Assembly: GCA_016932715.1 (NCBI GenBank)
Contig: JAFGCG010000084.1
Span: 1-64,000 of the forward strand
DNA: 64,000 nucleotides
Direction of reading: 5' to 3'
Source: Anaerolineales bacterium
Lineage (GTDB): Bacteria > Chloroflexota > Anaerolineae > Anaerolineales > Villigracilaceae
The stretch's first letter is position 1. Each line of letters starts with the position of its first letter. Below, in pieces: positions 43,066-53,569 of the stretch. Position numbers and translations under genes: made by a program. The notes beneath the pieces were generated by a model, which saw nothing but the letters and a program-made list of their open reading frames with translations, was not told the origin of the DNA and searched no databases.

Positions 43066-44283
43066 TTACTTTCTGCTCAGCAATAGATCAATGAGTTCTC
43101 GCACTGCGCCATGTCCACCTGCTTTGCTCAGAACAAAGTCGGCAGCCCGCAGGACCTCCGGATACGCGTCGGCGACCGCGACGGACCAGCCTGCAACTTC
43201 GAAACAGGGCAGGTCGTTGAGATCATTGCCCACATAGATGACATTCTCCGCTTTGACATTTCTCTGTTCCAGGACTTCACGCATCACGCGCCCCTTATCG
43301 TGGACCCCGACCCCATGGATTGCCTCTACCCCCATTTTTTTCGCGCGCGCCGCCACGACCGGGTCCACCTCCGAGGACAGGATCAGCAGCTCCATGCCGG
43401 TCGTGCGCAGTTCCTTCACACGGATGCTGTCGCTGCGAAACGCGGCAACGGATTCCCGGCCGTCGCGATCGACCCAGACGCGGTTATCGGTGAGGACCCC
43501 GTCGAAGTCACAGATGACCAAATCAACTTTCCCGGGCATGGGGCGTTTCGTTCCACCGGGTGTGACCATCGCAAGCCCGCTGTACACCAGCGCTTCATAC
43601 TTTGCCCAATCCGATAAATTATCGATATCCACCGTGTAATGCGGATCGATCACCAGCGGATAGATCACATCCCCTGTCAGCGATTTTTTCTGCCTGATCG
43701 TCGAAACGCGGATGACGTCGATGTGCCCGGTCTGCCAGTAGACGGGCGGCAGGATCTGGCGCGGCGCGTTGTACGGCTCGGCGATCCCTTCCACCGCAAG
43801 CAGCGGCTTCATTGGCTGGCCTTCCCCTGCCAAGCGCCACATCTTGTGCGGGTTTTGCCCCGCCGGGACCACACCGCGCACACAGTCGGCATCCGGGTGC
43901 TCCAGCAGGATTTTGACCGCCTCGTCCACGCAGCCTTTCGGACGGATCGGCGAAGTCGGCCGCAGCTGGACGAGGACCTCGGGCTGATAACCTTCCTGCT
44001 CTTCCAGCCAGGTCAGGGCATGTTCAAAAAGAGGTAAATCGAGTGAGTTGTCCTGCGCCAGCTCAGAGGGCCGCAGGAAGGGAGTCTCCGCACCATATTC
44101 ACGGGCGACAGCCGCGATCTCAGGGTCATCCGTCGAGACGATCACACGCGTCACGGAGGAGGATTGTTTTGCTGCCGCAATGCTCCAGGCGAGGAGTGGG
44201 TAACCCGCGAAGGTACGGATGTTCTTGTGCGGGATCCCCTTCGAGCCGCCGCGGGCAGGGATGAGAGCCAGTGTTTCAGTCAT
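43066..44283 (-). CDS. neuA: CMP-nonulosonate synthetase fused to a HAD phosphatase
   Basis: A 405-residue two-domain enzyme. Residues 1-230 are a cytidylyltransferase that activates the nonulosonic acid with CTP: ALIPARGGSKGIPHKNI, VSTDDPEIAAVAREYGAE, QLRPTSPIRPKG and DIDNLSDWAKYE. Residues 245-405 are a HAD phosphatase of the KDO-8-phosphate/NeuNAc-9-phosphate type: VICDFDGVLTDNRVWVDRDG (catalytic Asp pair), LILSSEVDPVV, VHDKGRVM and YVGNDLNDLPC. The fused form may first remove a 9-phosphate and then activate. Vertebrate CMAS has the same domain order. A repeat sits directly in front of the start, leaving no ribosome binding site. Confidence 0.9.
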   Translation of the reverse strand: MTETLALIPARGGSKGIPHKNIRTFAGYPLLAWSIAAAKQSSSVTRVIVSTDDPEIAAVAREYGAETPFLRPSELAQDNSLDLPLFEHALTWLEEQEGYQPEVLVQLRPTSPIRPKGCVDEAVKILLEHPDADCVRGVVPAGQNPHKMWRLAGEGQPMKPLLAVEGIAEPYNAPRQILPPVYWQTGHIDVIRVSTIRQKKSLTGDVIYPLVIDPHYTVDIDNLSDWAKYEALVYSGLAMVTPGGTKRPMPGKVDLVICDFDGVLTDNRVWVDRDGRESVAAFRSDSIRVKELRTTGMELLILSSEVDPVVAARAKKMGVEAIHGVGVHDKGRVMREVLEQRNVKAENVIYVGNDLNDLPCFEVAGWSVAVADAYPEVLRAADFVLSKAGGHGAVRELIDLLLSRK

Positions 44284-44285
44284 AA

Positions 44286-44342
44286 TCAGACCACGGACCA
44301 CCGACGACGGACCACGGTCTGTGGTCTACCGTCTACGGTCGA
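44286..44342. repeat. ACGGTCTGTGGTC-type repeat before neuA
   Basis: Tandem and inverted GGTCTACGGTAGACCACAG-like units fill the 61 bases between the SDR gene stop and the neuA start. It has no coding content. Confidence 0.6.
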
Positions 44343-44344
44343 AT

Positions 44345-45172
44345 CTACCACGCCGTCCAGCCTCCATCCACCACGACGTTGTTCCCGGTCATGTAGGAGG
44401 AGGCGTCCGAGGCGAGGAACAAAAGGGCGCCGTTCATTTCATCCTTCTTTGCCATGCGTCCCAGGATCGTCTTGGCGGAATAATTTTTGACGAAATATTC
44501 TTCGTGGTTGTTGAACACGCCGCCGGGCGTGAGCGCATTGACGCGGATCTCCGTCCCGGCATAATATGCGGCGAGATATTTGGTGAAACCCAGCACGCCA
44601 GCCTTGGTCACCGTGTAATAAATCGGCTTGAACGCTACCCGCTTGCCCTCTTTGATGTAAATGCGCTGGTCAGGACCGTTCAGGCCGTAGGTCGAGCAGA
44701 TATTGATGACACTCCCTTTTTTGCCCTGTTGGATCATCGGTTTGACACATGCCTGCGTCATCATGAACATGCCGGTCAGGTTCACGTTCAACGCCGAGTT
44801 CCACAGATCGAGCGGATAGTCTTCGAATGCACCGGGCGTGATGCCCTTGTTCATTGCATCCGGGTCGAACTTGGGGTCAAGCGCCGCGCTGTTGACGAGC
44901 ACATCCAGCCGATCAAAAGCCGATAAAATCTTCTCGACCGCCGCATGAACAGAATCAGGCTGGGTAATGTCGGTAGGCAGCGCCAGGGCTTTGTATCCAC
45001 CCTTCGTGAGCGCATCCGCTGCGGCTTGCGAAGCAGAAGCGTTCAAATCCACAATAGCCACTGCCGCACCCGCTTCCGCGAGCGTCCTGCAAAATTCTGC
45101 GCCCAGTAATCCCACCCCGCCTGTCACAACGGCTACTCGTCCGGTCAGATCGAATTTTTCCTGAATAGTCAT
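44345..45172 (-). CDS. SDR-family NAD(P)-dependent oxidoreductase
   Basis: A 275-residue classical short-chain dehydrogenase. The Rossmann motif is VTGGVGLLGAEFC, the acidic VDLN suggests NAD preference, NSAA follows, and the catalytic set is Ser in ICSTYG with YTVTK. The end GNNVVVDGGWTAW is typical. In nonulosonate loci such enzymes oxidise or reduce sugar intermediates; the substrate here is open. AAGGAAGGT precedes the ATG at 45172. It is 32 bases after the GT-C gene. Confidence 0.9.
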   Translation of the reverse strand: MTIQEKFDLTGRVAVVTGGVGLLGAEFCRTLAEAGAAVAIVDLNASASQAAADALTKGGYKALALPTDITQPDSVHAAVEKILSAFDRLDVLVNSAALDPKFDPDAMNKGITPGAFEDYPLDLWNSALNVNLTGMFMMTQACVKPMIQQGKKGSVINICSTYGLNGPDQRIYIKEGKRVAFKPIYYTVTKAGVLGFTKYLAAYYAGTEIRVNALTPGGVFNNHEEYFVKNYSAKTILGRMAKKDEMNGALLFLASDASSYMTGNNVVVDGGWTAW

Positions 45173-45204
45173 ACCTTCCTTGTTGCGCAAGCTGGCAGCT
45201 TGCG

Positions 45205-46815
45205 TTATGGTTTTGCCGTGTAGATCGAATCACCGGCGGACTTGTGAGCAAGATACAAGCCTTCGGTCAGTGCCGGCACGTCTCCCGCAACATTATCGCC
45301 GTCGTCGAAGAGCGCCAGCACAGCCTCGCCGTTGTTGATCCTCGTCCGCATCACAGCCAGTCCCTTCTCGAAATCCGCGCGCTCCTGAGCAGTCGCCGAG
45401 TCGAAGCGGTCGGGCAGGACGTAACAACCCCGGCCTGTGTACAGATAAACCGCAGCCGGTTCGTTGGTGAAGATCATGATGTCCGCAGGCAGTTCGCGCA
45501 GAAATGCCATTGCCTTCGAATCGTACCATTGGAAGGATGCGTATCCGAGCCCGCTCCTCGCCCAGGTATTGACCGTCATGGATTGTTTATAGATCGAAAC
45601 GCCGAGCAGCAGTACAGCCAGCACGATCGCAGCTTCACGGCGCCTGTTCCATAGCCAAACTCCGGACAGGACCAGCAGGATCAATAACGAAACCAGGACC
45701 GGCGAAAGGATACGCAGCTTGAACTTGGTCGCGGCGTCGAACATCAGCATGGATGAGATGATCGAGGCGAGATAGGCAAAGAGATACAAACCTGTGGTAA
45801 ATGAGATCACTTCCCGCGGTTCTGCCCCCCCTTTCCCACTCGCGCTGAGCGGAGCGCCAGCGGAGACGAAGCGGGGAGAGGGTCCGGGGGTGAGGGGTCT
45901 CGATATATATTTCCAGCCTTTCACAACAACCCAAACCAGCACCGCGCCCAGCACCAGGGCGATAAGTCCTTCGATCAAACCATCCTGTCTGACGATTGCC
46001 CGCCGCCAGGGTTCGATCGGGACAAAGAACTCCGAAAATACGCGCAGGCCCGGATCGATGTTCTCAGACGTGAGCGGATGCCACGCAAACGCACGGTTGG
46101 TGGCATTCCCGGCGACGAGCCGGTTACGGATGGACCAGCCAAGCGCCCAGGGAATCACACTGGCAAGAAAGATTCCCGCGCTGACCAGTCTTTTTTTCCA
46201 ATCAGTGTGCAGGATCAGGAGCGCGACGATGAACGCTGCCACCAGCGCCAGCCCGGCATAACGCGTCAGGTACGCCAGGCCAACAAAGATCCCGCAGGCG
46301 ACGAGCCACCACCAGTGATGAGCACGCTCGAAATACAGGTCGAACGCCCAGAAGGCAAGCAGGGAGAGAAAAATAAATAACGGCTCGCTCATCGTCACGG
46401 CATGGACCTGGAACATCTCGCCGCTCGCAGCGAACAGGGCTGCCAGGACCAGTCCCGCCATGAGCGAGCGGGTCATCCGCCAGCCCAGGATGCCAAGCAG
46501 CCCCGCATTCAAACCGAAGAGCAGGGCATTGACCCAGCGCGCCGCGCGCAGTGGGTCGATGCCGAAGAAGCCAAAGAACGCCAGGACGGAGGGAAAAGCG
46601 GGAGGGAAATGCGTCACAGGCTGGTTGGATGCCAGCCAGGCTTCGCGGTAACCATCCCCCGCCACCAGGCTGCGCGCGCCGGCGATATAGGCGATCGAGT
46701 CGTCAGATAAGCCAAGTCCATCGGGAGTCGTTTTGATGATCAGAACCATCCCGAGGAGGGCGATCAGCCCGAGGGCAAGAAAGGAAGCGAAGCGTGGGGA
46801 AACGCGAATGGTCAT
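45205..46815 (-). CDS. GT-C (PMT/GT39-type) membrane glycosyltransferase
   Basis: A 536-residue polytopic protein with about eleven membrane segments. LSDDSIAYIAGARSLVAGDG in the first loop has the acidic pair of the lipid-linked-sugar-using GT-C fold, and PVTHFPPAFPS follows as in PMT_2 members. It probably moves a sugar from a polyprenyl donor outside the membrane. Residues about 305-330 (RPLTPGPSP through SASGKGGA) are encoded by a palindromic repeat, an in-frame insertion in a loop between segments. Confidence 0.82.
   Translation of the reverse strand: MTIRVSPRFASFLALGLIALLGMVLIIKTTPDGLGLSDDSIAYIAGARSLVAGDGYREAWLASNQPVTHFPPAFPSVLAFFGFFGIDPLRAARWVNALLFGLNAGLLGILGWRMTRSLMAGLVLAALFAASGEMFQVHAVTMSEPLFIFLSLLAFWAFDLYFERAHHWWWLVACGIFVGLAYLTRYAGLALVAAFIVALLILHTDWKKRLVSAGIFLASVIPWALGWSIRNRLVAGNATNRAFAWHPLTSENIDPGLRVFSEFFVPIEPWRRAIVRQDGLIEGLIALVLGAVLVWVVVKGWKYISRPLTPGPSPRFVSAGAPLSASGKGGAEPREVISFTTGLYLFAYLASIISSMLMFDAATKFKLRILSPVLVSLLILLVLSGVWLWNRRREAAIVLAVLLLGVSIYKQSMTVNTWARSGLGYASFQWYDSKAMAFLRELPADIMIFTNEPAAVYLYTGRGCYVLPDRFDSATAQERADFEKGLAVMRTRINNGEAVLALFDDGDNVAGDVPALTEGLYLAHKSAGDSIYTAKP
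45826..45899. repeat. Compound palindrome inserted in the GT-C gene
   Basis: CCCCCTTTCCCA and GGGGAGAGGGTCC...GGGGGTGAGGGG bracket a nested CGCGCTGAGCGGAG element. It merges two repeat families seen elsewhere. The frame stays open. Confidence 0.75.
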
Positions 46816-46840
46816 GAGGAAATACTAAACAGTCACTGAG

Positions 46841-46910
46841 ACCAGTAGACAGGTACACAAGTAGACGCGTATCCACTTGTGTACTTTTCTACCTGTGTGC
46901 CTGTGTACCC
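46841..46910. repeat. ACCTGTGTAC-type palindromic repeat
   Basis: GTACACAAGT and ACTTGTGTAC are inverted, followed by ACCTGTGTGCCTGTGTAC. It fills most of the 104 bases between the PAPS-synthesis gene and the GT-C gene. The units match 35911-35957. Confidence 0.65.
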
Positions 46911-46919
46911 ATTCCTGAA

Positions 46920-48713
<1,794 letters not shown>

Positions 48714-48762
48714 TCAGCCGATGAATTTTGGAATTTACCCTTGATTATCCGTAGCAGGTGCC

Positions 48763-50277
48763 TCACTCGGAGGCTGGCATCAAGTCATTGCGAAGGAACA
48801 GCCGAAAATATTCCACATACAAGATCAGGGTGTAATTTTCCTGCAGATATGCCTCAAGGGCCGGGATTTCAAAGCGCGCCATGAGGACTTGTTCCGGCTG
48901 GTATGCGCGCATCGCGGCGAGGATGTCTTCGTCTGTCAGGGCGCCGGTCGCCAATCGTTTGCTGGAGAACGTCGCCAGGTTCGGAGGGACAGGCCGCTGA
49001 ACGCGAAAAGCATACATGGGCATATCGGTCACGATCCAGTTCGTCTGATCGATGTGCTCGTTCAGGGCGCGCAATACTTTCAGCTTTCCGGAAGTGGCTC
49101 GCAGGTTGAAGTCGCTGAGGCGCGGGCTGTCCATTAGCTCTTTATCCAGCACCGGCAAATAGTGGCTGGATACCAGCACAAAACCGATCAGGGCGCTCAC
49201 TCCCAGGATGGTTTGGAGGCGAATCAGGTCAGAGGGGTGTCTCAGGCGGAGGAGAGCGAGAATCCCCTCCCCGACCGCCGCGGCAGCCAGCAGCGCGGCG
49301 GGAATCGTGACCAGCAGCTGGTGGTGATAAAAAACCGGTGAATAAAAACTGAACGAGGCATAAGCCAGCACAGACCATGCCAGCGGATACAAGCTCAGCC
49401 AGTTTCGCCTGTGGACGGCAAGCAGCGCGCCCAGCGCTGCCAGGAGCAGCAGCGGAACTGCAGCCTGCAGACGGGTATTGATGCTGTAGCCCTCGCCTTG
49501 CAGCCAGTCTGTCGTCGGCGCGGCAGCATGCGGGAAGATGATCGACCACACGTTTTGGGGACCGACCAGTACCAATCCAAGCAGGATCGTCAGGCCGGCG
49601 AAGCAGATGCTCCAGACCAATACCAGCCGCAGCATTTTCCAGGAGAACCCCTCATCTCTGCTATCGAAATACACCCCCGCGGTGATGCCGATCAAAAAGA
49701 CAGGCACTAAAAGACCGGTGAAAAGTTTGATGAGCACCGAGAGCGCCAGCACAAAACCGGAAAGCGCCAGCCAGAGATTGTTCCTTTTGTGATGCCAGAG
49801 CGCCACAAACGCCAGCGAGGCGGCAGCCAGCGCAATGGAGGGCAGGCCGATCATGACGGACGTGCTCAACCTCAAATATTCCGGCAGCATGACCACCAGC
49901 GGCAAAAACAGGATCGCAGCCAGTTTTCCCCAGGCAAGCTGCAAAAATTGAGCACAAGACCAGACCAGCAGCGTGGCAAACAACAACACAAGTAAACGAG
50001 CCGGGTTTACCTCAAACCCTACAATACGAAACAGAAGTGCCAGCAGGTGTGTCAGCAGAGGCGGCTGGTCGCTGGACACCTCGCTGTACAAGGGGTGACC
50101 GAGCGTGACCAGCATCGAACGCATTAAATTCAAGCCTTCGTCCGAATCGAATTGCAGCTTTTCGCGAAAGGGATAATAGGAGAATACAAAAGCAAGGAAG
50201 ATCAGGGCGATAAGGACGGGCAAAAGAAGATCCCCTAATCTGCCCCACCGGGTTTTATGCAACGATTGAGTTTTCAT
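48763..50277 (-). CDS. GT-C (PMT_2-type) membrane glycosyltransferase
   Basis: A 504-residue polytopic protein with about eleven membrane segments and a soluble tail of about 120 residues. The first loop has FDSDEGLNLMRSMLVTLGHP and the second SDQPPLLTHLLA, the standard donor and acceptor loop motifs of PMT_2 proteins, with the catalytic Asp/Glu present. It probably transfers a sugar outside the membrane. It is divergent from the next gene, with a short shared promoter region. Confidence 0.82.
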   Translation of the reverse strand: MKTQSLHKTRWGRLGDLLLPVLIALIFLAFVFSYYPFREKLQFDSDEGLNLMRSMLVTLGHPLYSEVSSDQPPLLTHLLALLFRIVGFEVNPARLLVLLFATLLVWSCAQFLQLAWGKLAAILFLPLVVMLPEYLRLSTSVMIGLPSIALAAASLAFVALWHHKRNNLWLALSGFVLALSVLIKLFTGLLVPVFLIGITAGVYFDSRDEGFSWKMLRLVLVWSICFAGLTILLGLVLVGPQNVWSIIFPHAAAPTTDWLQGEGYSINTRLQAAVPLLLLAALGALLAVHRRNWLSLYPLAWSVLAYASFSFYSPVFYHHQLLVTIPAALLAAAAVGEGILALLRLRHPSDLIRLQTILGVSALIGFVLVSSHYLPVLDKELMDSPRLSDFNLRATSGKLKVLRALNEHIDQTNWIVTDMPMYAFRVQRPVPPNLATFSSKRLATGALTDEDILAAMRAYQPEQVLMARFEIPALEAYLQENYTLILYVEYFRLFLRNDLMPASE

Positions 50278-50294
50278 GCTGAAAAAAATCCAAG

Positions 50295-50332
50295 GGCTCT
50301 GAAAAACAGAGCCAAGTGTACCATGTTACAAT
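50295..50332 (+). promoter_or_regulatory. Hairpin and -10 box in the divergent promoter region
   Basis: GGCTCTG (50295-50301) pairs with CAGAGCC (50307-50313). TACAAT (50327-50332) is a likely -10 box for the plus-strand gene, placing its transcript start near 50339. Confidence 0.5.
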
Positions 50333-50353
50333 TTAATGATGGAGTTTGGAATA

Positions 50354-52384
50354 ATGAAGCAAACACTGCAAAAATTATTTAAAAACGAAACCTTCATCGC
50401 CGCTCTGCTCATCCTTCTTACCACTGTAATTACCTATGGGGTAAGCATCCCCAACCTTGGATACTATCATGATGACTGGTTTGTATTGTGGTCCGGTCAC
50501 GTGCGGGGCGCAGAGAGTCTCGGTCCCCTGTTTGCGACAGACCGCCCATTCATGGGCATCGTCTATTCCGTTGTCTATCGCCTCCTGGGGGATACAGTCG
50601 TCAACTGGCAATTGTACGCGCTGTTGTGGCGCTTCCTCGGCGGGCTGGCATTTTTCTGGATCCTGCGCCTGATCTGGCCCCAGCATAAATATCTGACAAC
50701 CCTGATGGCAGTGCTGTTCATCGTCTACCCGGGGTTTTTATCCCAACCCAACGCAAATACAAAACAGAACCACCTTTACGGATTTGGGACAGCACTTCTG
50801 TCCATTGCTCTGATGCTGCAAGCGCTGAAAACAAACAAGCAGGGCTGGAAGATCGCTTGCAGCCTCTTCTCCATCCTTCTGACCGCGAATTATCTGTTCA
50901 TCTACGAATACATGATCGGCTTCGAGGGTACGCGCCTGCTCCTGCTCGGGTACACCCTGTTCCAGGAGGGCTTCAAGAATATTCGTTCCCTGGTGCGAGA
51001 GATTCTCAAGAGGATCTGGCCCTACTGGGTCGTTACGGCAGGGTTTCTCTACTGGCGCGTGTTTCTTTTCGAAGGTTCCAGAAACGCGACAGATGTATCC
51101 GGTCTGGTACAAGGGTATTTCAGTAATTTTCGCTACATGGCTGTCCGATCGATCCTCGAAACGGCCAAGGATTTTCTGGATACATCCATCTTTGCCTGGT
51201 TCGTGCAGCCGTATCAGTTATCTTCCGGAGCTCCCTATTCGAATTTGACATACGCGCTGCTCGTTGCCGCGCTTGTGGCTGCGTTGGTTTTGCTCTATGC
51301 GTTCCTGTTCAAAAAATGGTGGGGAGCGGATTTGGAGGAGGCAGCAACTCCCCGGCTGATCAAAGATTTCGCCTGGCTCGGAGCCCTGGTGATTCTGTGC
51401 GCGATCGTGCCCGTCATCCTGTCAGACCGGCAGGTGGAACTGTACGATGCCTACAAGAGTTATGGCCTCCATCCAATTCCCGGAGTGATCCTGTTCGTCG
51501 TCGGCATCGTGCTGATGTTCCAGCCAAAATTCCGCAGACGGATTTTGATCGCTCTGGTCCTCATCTCGGTCGCGACCCAGATTTTGAATGCGGATTACTG
51601 GGAACGATATTGGGGCTTCCAACGCACGATGTGGTGGCAGATGAGCTGGCGCGCGCCGGACATTCTGGATGATACGCTGGTGATGGTATACAGCTCAGGA
51701 TATAACCCCGAGCAGGACTACGAGATCTGGGGACCTCTCAATCTGATCTACAATCCCAATCCCGCGCAGACGCCTGCAATCCAGGCGGAGGTCCTTAACT
51801 TCGATACGTCCTACAGCATTCTTAAGGGCGAAGTCCTTAATAATTATGTCCGTGACATCAGACTTCACAGGGATTTCAATAATCTGCTCCTGCTGACTGT
51901 GTCGCGTTACTCTTCCTGTGTCCATGTGATTGATGGACGCCTGCCTGTCTACTCCGCCAGGGAGCAGTTGTTGATCCAGCAGGTCGGAAAATACTCCCGC
52001 ATCGATCGCATCGTTCCGTCTGGAACCTCCCCCGTGCCGCCGGCCGCCCTCTTTGGCACGGAGCCCGAGCATGGCTGGTGCTATTACTATCAAAAAGCAT
52101 CCCTCGCCCGGCAAAATGGCGATTGGGAGGAAGTCGGTCGAATCTACGACCAGGTCCGTGAGCTGAACCTCGAAACAAGGGACAAGTCCGAAATGATTCC
52201 CTTCTTTGAGGCTTTGGTGAACCTGGGCAGGCTCGAGGATGCCGAAGCCCTGTTCAACAAAGAGATCAAAGGACAGTCAGAAATGCGCCTGCCGCTCTGC
52301 GCGACCCTGGCGAACGATCCGGGCTACCCGCCGGAATTTGGTTATGACTACGAAACGATCTATGAAATGCTGTGCAAGTCATGA
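50354..52384 (+). CDS. Polytopic membrane protein, GT-C-like
   Basis: About 676 residues. I set the start at the ATG at 50354 because GGAG lies nine bases before it and the likely transcript start is near 50339. Around ten membrane segments fill residues 10-410; GYYHDDWFVLWSGHV after the first one has the acidic pair of GT-C-like enzymes. The outside C-terminal region (about 430-676) has a TPR-like end (WCYYYQKASLARQNGDWEEV). It is the only plus-strand gene within the glycan locus. No exact family is recognised. Confidence 0.7.
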   Translation: MKQTLQKLFKNETFIAALLILLTTVITYGVSIPNLGYYHDDWFVLWSGHVRGAESLGPLFATDRPFMGIVYSVVYRLLGDTVVNWQLYALLWRFLGGLAFFWILRLIWPQHKYLTTLMAVLFIVYPGFLSQPNANTKQNHLYGFGTALLSIALMLQALKTNKQGWKIACSLFSILLTANYLFIYEYMIGFEGTRLLLLGYTLFQEGFKNIRSLVREILKRIWPYWVVTAGFLYWRVFLFEGSRNATDVSGLVQGYFSNFRYMAVRSILETAKDFLDTSIFAWFVQPYQLSSGAPYSNLTYALLVAALVAALVLLYAFLFKKWWGADLEEAATPRLIKDFAWLGALVILCAIVPVILSDRQVELYDAYKSYGLHPIPGVILFVVGIVLMFQPKFRRRILIALVLISVATQILNADYWERYWGFQRTMWWQMSWRAPDILDDTLVMVYSSGYNPEQDYEIWGPLNLIYNPNPAQTPAIQAEVLNFDTSYSILKGEVLNNYVRDIRLHRDFNNLLLLTVSRYSSCVHVIDGRLPVYSAREQLLIQQVGKYSRIDRIVPSGTSPVPPAALFGTEPEHGWCYYYQKASLARQNGDWEEVGRIYDQVRELNLETRDKSEMIPFFEALVNLGRLEDAEALFNKEIKGQSEMRLPLCATLANDPGYPPEFGYDYETIYEMLCKS

Positions 52385-52441
52385 GGGTGGGAGACTGTCT
52401 TCCATAGCGGGAGCAGGCTGAGGTCCGCGCGCGCGGGTGGC

Positions 52442-53473
52442 TCAAAGATCGACGCGGCGGCCCGAACGTTCTGACTCGTGGACAGCTTCCACCAGTCGCT
52501 GTACGCGCAAACCGTCGGCGAGCGTGCAGGTCGGTTCGGCATCCCCGCGGACAACCGCCACGAAATGTTTCATCTGTTCCAGGAACATGATATTGCGTTC
52601 CCACTCCGCCGACAGCGGATACACTTCCCAATCGCCCTCACCCCTTGCCCCTCTCCCGCCGGGAGAGGGGTTGGGGTGAGGGGAGGCACGATAAATTCGC
52701 GTCGCGCCATCCGCGAGGTCCCACTTGATGGTTCCCTGTGTGCCGGCAATGTCAAAAGTATGCACGGGAGGCTGCCGGTTAAAGTCCAGGTGCAGGCTGC
52801 CCAAAGCCCCGCCCGCAAAGCGCAGACCGATCTTGGCTGTGTCTTCCACATCCACTTCCAGGTTGCTGAGCTTGCCGGTGAATCCCCACACCGATGCCAC
52901 TTTGCCCACAAGCCACGGGAGGTAGTCGAGCGAGTGACACTGCGTCAGCACCACGCCGCCGCCCAGGTCGGCGCGCGCTGCGTATCCCTTGCGATAGTCC
53001 TCCCAGGGATGCCAGGCGGGCAGGTACTCTCCAAAGTGGACATGCGCGGAAAGTATGCGTCCGATCTCGCCTGCTTCGATCAACTGTTTTGCCCGGACCA
53101 GGCTCGGGTGAAAGCGAAACTGGAACGCGACCAGCACCTTTGCGCCGCTTTTGCGGACTGCCTCTTCCAGTTGATCCAGCCTTTCCGTGGAATGGGAGAT
53201 CGGTTTCTCGAGCAGGAGCGCGCAGCCTGTTTCCGCCGCGGGGATCGCCACGTCGAGGTGAAATGCCGTCGGGTTCGACACGATGACCGCATCCGGTTTA
53301 TGCTTCCTGAGTGCCTCCTGTACATCGGTTTCCAGAGGATAACCCGCCAGCTCGTCGTCGGGCAGCGTCGCTTTGCGCGTGCGAAGCAGGACGATATCCT
53401 TTTCCCCCAATGCGATTAAATTACGAAAATGTCTTCTTCCGATGGAGCCGAGACCGGCGATGAGGAATTTCAT
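52442..53473 (-). CDS. Gfo/Idh/MocA-family oxidoreductase
   Basis: A 343-residue NAD(P)-dependent sugar oxidoreductase. The Rossmann part begins FLIAGLGSIGRRHFRNL; EKPISHS carries the conserved Lys; and GGGVVLTQCHSLDYLPWLVG supplies the His of the catalytic region. In nonulosonate loci such enzymes act on UDP- or CMP-sugars. Residues about 264-280 (SPHPNPSPGGRGARGEG) are encoded by a 48-base palindrome and look like an insertion. The start at 53473 is chosen because the Rossmann strand begins there. Confidence 0.88.
   Translation of the reverse strand: MKFLIAGLGSIGRRHFRNLIALGEKDIVLLRTRKATLPDDELAGYPLETDVQEALRKHKPDAVIVSNPTAFHLDVAIPAAETGCALLLEKPISHSTERLDQLEEAVRKSGAKVLVAFQFRFHPSLVRAKQLIEAGEIGRILSAHVHFGEYLPAWHPWEDYRKGYAARADLGGGVVLTQCHSLDYLPWLVGKVASVWGFTGKLSNLEVDVEDTAKIGLRFAGGALGSLHLDFNRQPPVHTFDIAGTQGTIKWDLADGATRIYRASPHPNPSPGGRGARGEGDWEVYPLSAEWERNIMFLEQMKHFVAVVRGDAEPTCTLADGLRVQRLVEAVHESERSGRRVDL
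52635..52682. repeat. 48-base palindrome inside the oxidoreductase gene
   Basis: CCCTCACCCCTTGCCCCTCT is followed by CCCG and its near-exact reverse complement. Related palindromes lie at 4286-4420, 45826-45899 and 62463-62512. Confidence 0.85.
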
Positions 53474-53486
53474 AGGAACCTTTTTT

Positions 53487-53562
53487 ACCACGAAGGACAC
53501 GAAGACGCACTAAGGTGAATGCAAGAGCCTTTTCCTTTGTGATCCTTCGCGACCTTTGTGGT
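53487..53562. repeat. 76-base element with ACCACGAAGG / CCTTTGTGGT ends
   Basis: Ends at 53487-53496 and 53553-53562, one mismatch. It fills the gap between the sulfotransferase and oxidoreductase genes. Same family as 30905-31044. Confidence 0.8.
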
Positions 53563-53569
53563 TAAAAAA

